A DNA stretch of 64,000 nucleotides, taken from positions 20,610-84,609 of the forward strand of contig NZ_MRWE01000021.1 of assembly GCF_002093665.1 (NCBI RefSeq). Direction: 5' to 3'. The position numbers and the translations under genes are program-made. The notes under the pieces are model-generated. The model worked only from the letters and a program-made list of their open reading frames with translations, had not been told where the DNA came from and searched no databases. Origin of the DNA: Rouxiella badensis (lineage in GTDB: Bacteria; Pseudomonadota; Gammaproteobacteria; Enterobacterales; Enterobacteriaceae). Positions 63,826-64,000 of this stretch are shown here, one piece after another (positions within the stretch are counted from its first letter, which is position 1; every line of letters starts with the position of its first letter).

Positions 63826-64000
63826 TATTTTATTACCCTCATTGGAGTTATTTGGACACCTTGCCACTGCCTACAATAATTTACAGAACTATTGTTGATA
63901 GTTTGGTGTCTCCTGTGTCTGAACGCAGTGTTCCATTGAGGGTGAGCTTAATCTACATCGAAAATGCTACTAAACACCTAATTATGTTTCAGTAAGAAAA
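63826..64000 (-). promoter_or_regulatory. ompF leader and upstream control region
   Basis: The minus-strand leader keeps long identities to the E. coli ompF 5' untranslated region: GACACCAAACT, CAATAGTTC, GGCAGTGGCA and ATGAGGGTAATAAA just before the start. This is the part paired by the antisense RNA MicF in E. coli. Further upstream TGAAACATAATT (about 63991-63980) resembles an OmpR half-site. The window ends before the complete promoter. Confidence 0.6.

Overview
The window is a chromosomal segment of a Gram-negative enterobacterium (order Enterobacterales). Gene content and order follow the Escherichia coli K-12 region from ybjS to ompF (about 19-21 min), with near full-length, highly similar products throughout: ybjS-ybjT-ltaE-poxB-lysO-ybjD-ybjX-cspD-clpS-clpA-infA-aat-cydC-cydD-trxB-lrp-ftsK-lolA-rarA-serS-ycaD-pflA-pflB-focA-ycaO-serC-aroA-cmk-rpsA-ihfB-comEC-msbA-lpxK-csp-ycaQ-ycaR-kdsB-elyC-cmoM-mukF-mukE-mukB-ldtD-mepK-ycbL-aspC-ompF. 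Genes that E. coli carries inside this order (hcp-hcr, tRNA gene serW, dmsABC-ycaC, ycaM-ycaN-ycaK, ycaP, ycaL, ycbJ) are absent, and a divergent cold-shock-domain gene sits between lpxK and ycaQ. This backbone plus ERIC-like repeats points to the Serratia/Rahnella/Yersinia side of the order rather than Escherichia, but the species cannot be fixed from this stretch. No rRNA, tRNA, prophage, insertion sequence or CRISPR array was seen.

Layout. 1-9.5 kb: oxidoreductases, threonine aldolase, pyruvate oxidase, lysine exporter, an OLD-family nuclease and ybjX, with a 3.6-copy tandem array of 122-bp ERIC-like repeats between ybjD and ybjX. 9.3-13.8 kb: cspD, then ClpS-ClpA and leucyl/phenylalanyl transferase Aat (three parts of the bacterial N-degron pathway) around infA. 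13.8-18.5 kb: CydDC exporter and thioredoxin reductase. 19-27 kb: lrp, ftsK (with an SOS box), lolA, rarA, serS. 27-35 kb: an MFS transporter, then the anaerobic pyruvate formate-lyase system (focA-pflB-pflA) and ycaO. 35-41 kb: serC-aroA, cmk, rpsA and ihfB. 41-49.3 kb: comEC, lipid A genes msbA-lpxK, csp, ycaQ, ycaR-kdsB. 49.3-57.5 kb: elyC and the cmoM-mukFEB condensin operon with stop/start overlaps. 57.9-64 kb: peptidoglycan enzymes ldtD and mepK, ycbL, aspC and the major porin ompF with its conserved leader.

Most of the window is ordinary core genome. The most interesting signal outside the known genes is a compact minus-strand transcription unit at about 48.04-48.22 kb: a near-consensus sigma70 promoter, a perfect CRP box just over the predicted start point, a 16-codon ORF ([16 protein letters not shown]) that resembles the N-terminus of E. 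coli AzuC, and a terminator hairpin. Other points are the ERIC-like array and a dispersed single copy, a PhoP box upstream of ybjX, a hairpin that captures the ycaQ start codon, an intrinsic terminator inside serC-aroA, and a 15-bp duplication of the cydD start codon.
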